Positions 61,501-64,000 of a DNA stretch of 64,000 nucleotides are shown one piece after another (positions within the stretch are counted from its first letter, which is position 1; each line of letters starts with the position of its first letter). This stretch comes from Lophius americanus. Lineage: Eukaryota > Chordata > Actinopteri > Lophiiformes > Lophiidae. The translations under genes and the position numbers were made by a program. The stretch covers positions 7,865,001 through 7,929,000 of the forward strand of contig JBBDHG010000032.1 in NCBI GenBank assembly GCA_037951165.1. The letters are read 5' to 3'. The notes beneath the pieces were generated by a model. It did not search any database. It saw nothing but the letters and a program-made list of their open reading frames with translations, and was not told the DNA's origin.

Positions 61501-64000
61501 GGCTGTTGGATTTATAATCTATGCAAGCTGGGTGTTGGGAGCTCTGGCTGTCAGTTCTTTGGTCAGTATGGTGGTAGTTATAGCCATATTGAGTTTGTCC
61601 CTGAGTTACGTTCTGATATCCAGTGCACTCGTATGCAGCATTCTCATTGGTTGGCAGGGAGGATAATTGTGAAGGCCCCTCATGGAGTGTTCTTTTAGGT
61701 TCGTGCAGAAAGTAGAAACACAGGAAAATATGTAAATACAAATGGTATGGAGCGAGCATCGTAAATCTTGAACAAACAACGCTATAGGGTTCAATTTAAA
61801 TGTAAACAACCCAGAATACTCCCATTAGGTATTCTGCTGGCCTTGTCTGTTCAATTTCTGTCCTAATTAGGTTCAATCGACAAGTATTCATCCTGCATGT
61901 ACTCCACAGGATAGTAAGTTCCTTCTGCGGGTTCACCCCGTAGAAAGAACCCGAAGTTTCACGGTTTTCGGGAGGAGTCGTCTGAGGTGATAGACTGTCA
62001 TCCCTGATTGTCAAATTCCACATATCTAGGGATTCAGGGTAGGATGTGGTGGTTCCACTATCTGATTTGAGAAATCCCTTCTGAGCTGAGTCCGATTCAG
62101 TCAGTCCTTGGCACAGGTGGGTACATCTGCTACCATCCTGTCATTTCAACCCCTCACTCAGCCTCAGGCTTGATTTCCTGCTGACATTCTCTACGACTGT
62201 CACTTGAGATGTCAGCGGTTCCAATTAGCCGGTCACATCTTCAGGCCAGTGACCTCACCTTCATTGACAGCATAACATATTGCTGCTTGGGTTTTTTTCT
62301 TCGATATAATTTTTTTTTCTGCACCTCGGGTTCGTGCACGCTGCTGTGTTTCACCCTCGTCCTAATCAAATTCATCATTTCATCAGTAGGGATGGGTATT
62401 CTAACGATTTTATTAACAATGATACTGATACTTAGCGATACTTCTCTCAATTTTATATACATATTTATATATACTCATATATATACTACTTTTACTCAAC
62501 CTTATGTACTTAAAGTCATCTGGATTTGCTGCGATATTACCTCATTCACTTGCATCTACTGATCGAAGAGTTGTGATAAATGTTCCCATTCTTATTCTTG
62601 ATATATATACGTACATATATACGCTTATTTGTGGATTATTTGCGGTTGAAAACTTAAAACCCCAGTGTAGAGGGTAGTTTTAACCCACAAAATCCGATAA
62701 GAAATCGAATCCTGCTTTGCAAGTCAACAGCAAATAACATTCAGAGACCAAACTTCAGGATATGCATCAACAATAATACAAAGAGCAATAAACAATACAC
62801 TGCACACTTACCACACGAAAAAATAATGTCTGTTAAGCAGTCATTTGCTGAAAAAAAATTAAAGCTACACAAAGCTGTATTGTTTGATATACTGGATATT
62901 ACCTATGCGTGCACACACAAGCTTTTACACACACACACACCTTGTCCAGACACTAAGGGAGCTGGTACTATTAGCTGTTGTTTTTTATTTGTCAGATGCC
63001 CAAATAATCTGTTTCTGTCACAACATTGTTATTCATTTTCACGGACTCTCTGTCAGCTCCAGACATTCACTCATACCACACACACACCAACAGTGCGAGA
63101 GAGAGAGAAAGAGAGGCTTAATTCCTCGGTGGGGTGATGCAAATACTCATATGCCATGAATAAAAGTAAGAAGATACTTGTGTTGTTTTCACTAGTAGAC
63201 AATTCTCCTCACTTTCCCTTTACCTGGGTGGAGCAGGCTAAATTTACGGAGACAGATATCTCAGTCGGTACCTTGATATCTCAGATCAAATAAATGCTGT
63301 TTCAAAGGCCTGACATACAATATACATGAATATAAGAACACACACATATATTAAATATATATATAATAAGAATAATTATTATTATATATATTTTTTATTT
63401 CTTGCAATTTAAGTAAACCAAGTCAATCTGTACTAAAACTATGTTGTTTAGTTATGAATGATTTCATGTTTTTGGATGACTCGTAAGTAACAGTGTGAGA
63501 CTGAAGGAGCGTAGCATAGAGCTGAAGACATCAGCAATCCATTTGAGGCGTACTCCTTACCTTAGAAGAGATGGATCACCGTCTTGAGAAGATCCATGAG
63601 CTGCGATATGTTGCTCACCTGACCATTTCTCGCAATCATTAGCACTCCTCACACGTCTTTTATGATGATGATCCACTGGGTCAAATGTTCGTATATCTGT
63701 TTGTTGAAATGAAGAACCTCCAACTAGCTCCTCGGTGAAACTTAGTAGATCGGTAGATTCTGACTGTGGTCTCTCCCCCCTTTCCCTTGGTCCTAATGTC
63801 AAGTTTGACAGAGTAGTGTGCTCCATATTGGTTTCTTCCTCTATTGTTTCGTCTTCATTCTCTTCCTCCATTAAATCTCGAGAAAACGGCAATCCTAGTC
63901 CTGTGTGAGGAGAAGCACCTGATTCGCTTAAAGGAGTACCAACTAATGAACTGGTGTGAGAGACTGAGCTGTTGGTAAGTACGGGGGATTGTGACTCAGA
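53998..64000 (-). CDS. prune2: prune2 (BMCC1), 3' part: end of the giant exon, linker and complete BCH domain; 5' end outside window
   Basis: CDS = complement(join(53998..54100, 54713..54799, 54979..55110, 56435..56534, 57984..58127, 58289..58477, 58838..58926, 61143..61691, 63561..>64000)), at least 611 codons. All eight introns are GT-AG and all phases agree. PRUNE2 is a cytoplasmic scaffold with an N-terminal DHH-type part (not in the window), a huge low-complexity acidic centre and a C-terminal BCH domain, a CRAL-TRIO relative for protein and lipid contacts. Seen: acidic run EEENEDETIEEE, RRKLAAPPMDVSL, DVDIDIDELDTSDEADLDG, LWRSVVIGEQEHRIDMK, NAIIVFAACFLPDS, TLELMVAEHYMIVYLNGATP, VHPSWFIRTLL, KFCSKIKYVNSL. 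IGEQEHRIDMK..IEPYKRVISHGG and KIKYVNSL favour PRUNE2 over BNIP2 or caytaxin. The WED kinesin-binding motif of caytaxin/BNIP2 is absent. It is convergent with gcnt, as in human. Confidence 0.85.
54240..54562 (+). mobile_element. Tc1-like transposon 3' remnant in a prune2 intron
   Basis: Broken frames on the + strand resemble the C-terminus of fish Tc1-like transposases (MEVPPRNFEDM; LCQIPQHTSRGL). It ends with ggttataattttatggctga, the terminal inverted repeat matching 48,787. It lies between the last two prune2 exons, on the opposite strand. Confidence 0.65.
54713..54799 (-). CDS. prune2: prune2 exon, BCH domain
   Basis: 87 bp. Encodes LKKNLKMFFIVHPSWFIRTL then LGISRPFI. Acceptor tgtcccgcag, donor TAAG|GTCTCA. 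Confidence 0.93.
54979..55110 (-). CDS. prune2: prune2 exon, BCH domain core
   Basis: 132 bp. Encodes YVISTLELMVAEHYMIVYLN then GATPRRRMPGFTWMKRCYQM and IDR. Donor GGAG|GTAATA. This is the most conserved part of the BCH domain. Confidence 0.93.
55301..55531. repeat. 231-bp direct repeat, copy A
   Basis: Nearly identical to 59,832-60,062 and in the same orientation (few mismatches, e.g. gtttccaactttgtga against gttcccaactttttga). It sits in a prune2 intron and ends just before the (AATC)n retroposon. There are no obvious terminal repeats. Confidence 0.9.
55547..55598. repeat. (AATC)n microsatellite, about 13 copies
   Basis: Tail of the inverted retroposon at 55,599-55,795; the complementary strand of the (GATT)n motif at 53,017. 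Confidence 0.95.
55599..55795 (-). repeat. Retroposon, inverted copy of the 52,770 family
   Basis: Contains aggtctagaccaaactcttt, gagcagcacttggcgacaat and aaactgccctttagcgggca, the reverse complement of the element at 52,770-53,016. Confidence 0.7.
55911..56133 (+). repeat. Retroposon 3'-tail-like repeat in a prune2 intron
   Basis: Diverged copy of 2,389-2,600: tatatgtctatatgtacatt, tttatgtgttttgcattttt, gtgagaaaatgac, then repeated ttgactttgaa. Confidence 0.55.
56140..56340 (+). repeat. Unclassified interspersed repeat, 3' part
   Basis: Family of 14,470-15,010. Its best-preserved end reads gattgcttgtacaacacgag, ggggatatagccctgctgtg and caggtctagttt. Confidence 0.6.
56435..56534 (-). CDS. 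prune2: prune2 exon, BCH domain
   Basis: 100 bp. Encodes YYAEENAIIVFAACFLPDSN then CDNYNYIMENLF. Acceptor ttttcag, donor TTAT|GTAAGT. Confidence 0.9.
56892..57015. repeat. Inverted repeat with ~25-bp imperfect arms
   Basis: Arms aatctatgtgggttgaatcc (+ strand, 56,892) and aatccatgtaggttgaatcc (- strand, from 57,015) enclose about 75 bp containing gatgagaggtggaatttctt. A short non-autonomous element is likely; the family is unknown. Confidence 0.55.
57984..58127 (-). CDS. prune2: prune2 exon, start of BCH domain
   Basis: 144 bp, phase 1 to 1. Encodes GDSEESNLGAEAEKSLDGTL then WRSVVIGEQEHRIDMKCIEP and YKRVISHGG. Acceptor tacaaacag, donor GGAG|GTATGG. Confidence 0.9.
58289..58477 (-). CDS. prune2: prune2 pre-BCH acidic exon
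   Basis: 189 bp, phase 1 to 1. Encodes RRKLAAPPMDVSL and the run DDVDIDIDELDTSDEADLD, matching the conserved stretch before the BCH domain in PRUNE2, BNIP2 and caytaxin. A second in-frame acceptor 9 bp inside (TTTCAG|AT, exon end 58,468) would remove three residues. Confidence 0.85.
58838..58926 (-). CDS. prune2: prune2 small linker exon
   Basis: 89 bp. Acceptor tttctgtgcccag, donor GAAG|GTACAC, phase 2 in and 1 out. Encodes CSKKAEDTTGMMMKM then TSRAEASGEMDNRE. Confidence 0.7.
59236..59297. mobile_element. Miniature Tc1-like element (both ends only)
   Basis: About 62 bp. The start acgatcaacgacaacattag and the end taatgatgtggttgatcggt are imperfect inverted repeats. The start also continues with accactaactggtgtt, as in fish Tc1-like ends. 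It looks like an internally deleted element. Confidence 0.5.
59832..60062. repeat. 231-bp direct repeat, copy B
   Basis: Second copy of 55,301-55,531, in another prune2 intron 4.5 kb away. Confidence 0.9.
61143..61691 (-). CDS. prune2: prune2 exon, 183 codons, polar
   Basis: 549 bp, phase 2 in and out. Acceptor ccTAAAAG after a pyrimidine-rich stretch; donor AATAG|GTGAGC. It encodes a polar Gln/His/Ser/Tyr-rich segment starting TLHEGPSQLSS and ending ENHHFLLN. The start was chosen because only this AG gives the phase required by the exon before it. Confidence 0.7.
61850..62220 (-). pseudogene. Possible decayed prune2 coding segment
   Basis: One frame on the - strand reads as coding-like polar sequence: LEPLTSQVTVVENVSRKSSL, then a TGA, then CQGLTESDSAQKGFLKS, YPESLDMWNLTIRDDSL and ENRETSGSFYG. 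A one-base shift at GGGG (near 61,938) continues as EPAEGTYYPVEYMQDEYLSI before TAG. The stop, shift and second stop argue that it is not a working exon, and the flanking exons join in phase without it. A sequencing error in the G run or a real small exon remains possible. Confidence 0.4.
62221..63560. other. prune2 intron, simple-sequence rich
   Basis: AT-rich, with an (AC)n run near 62,930-62,940, a (GA)n run near 63,097-63,115 and ATATAT stretches near 63,350-63,390. No exon was recognised. Confidence 0.5.
63561..64000 (-). CDS. prune2: prune2 large acidic exon, 3' end (partial)
   Basis: Open in one frame over all 440 bp to the window edge (146 codons plus AG), so the exon continues outside. 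Ser/Thr/Glu-rich, with EEENEDETIEEETN. Donor AAG|GTAAGG, phase 2. This fits the end of the very large central exon typical of PRUNE2. There is no start codon here. Confidence 0.8.

Noticed and set aside
61097..61666. 189-codon hydrophobic frame on the + strand resembling a membrane protein
   Set aside because: Exact antisense of the 549-bp prune2 exon, whose splice sites and phases fit the gene; the hydrophobicity is a shadow effect.
53998..64000. bnip2 instead of prune2
   Set aside because: The BCH exons match PRUNE2 better at several places, the upstream exon is large and acidic, and no gtf2a2 lies between it and gcnt. Kept as the alternative.

Overview
The window is eukaryotic, from a teleost fish, probably a percomorph. 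The evidence is intron-containing vertebrate genes with GT-AG splice sites, L2/Maui, Tc1-like and hAT-like fish transposon remnants, a solo LTR, and AT-rich intergenic DNA with (GATT)n and (ATT)n microsatellites. There are no operons, ribosome-binding sites or CRISPR arrays.

Positions 1-47,320 are three head-to-tail copies of one unit of about 15.7-15.9 kb. Unit 1 enters the window about 200 bp after its start and ends at 15,540; unit 2 is 15,541-31,432; unit 3 is 31,433-47,320. Each unit carries, in the same order: a 331-bp solo LTR with a 5-bp target duplication, a retroposon tail, a ~60-bp x3 minisatellite, an hAT-like end, a complete four-exon glycosyltransferase gene on the + strand, a dead L2/Maui LINE in that gene's second intron, a second hAT-like end, a perfect 43-bp palindrome, and a block of an unclassified interspersed repeat. 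The gene encodes a 430-residue GT14-family core 2 beta-1,6-N-acetylglucosaminyltransferase, closest by eye to GCNT1. All three copies look intact and differ by few residues (Ile/Val88 and Trp/Gly360 noticed).

Positions 47,321-53,997 hold only repeats: more of the unclassified family, Tc1-like remnants (one with two long hairpins), an L2 tail and a 183-bp (GATT)n array.

From 53,998 to the right edge, on the - strand, lies the 3' part of prune2. Nine exons join with consistent phase: the end of a very large acidic exon that runs off the window, a 183-codon exon, linker exons, then exons for a complete BCH (CRAL-TRIO-like) domain. The convergent order gcnt(+) then prune2(-) matches human GCNT1-PRUNE2 on 9q21, which supports both identifications. 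Its introns hold a Tc1 remnant, an (AATC)n-tailed retroposon, two near-identical 231-bp direct repeats and a possible decayed coding segment.

Biologically, the locus looks like a recent expansion of a Golgi O-glycan (mucin core 2) branching enzyme by unequal exchange between dispersed repeats, next to an unrelated conserved neighbour.
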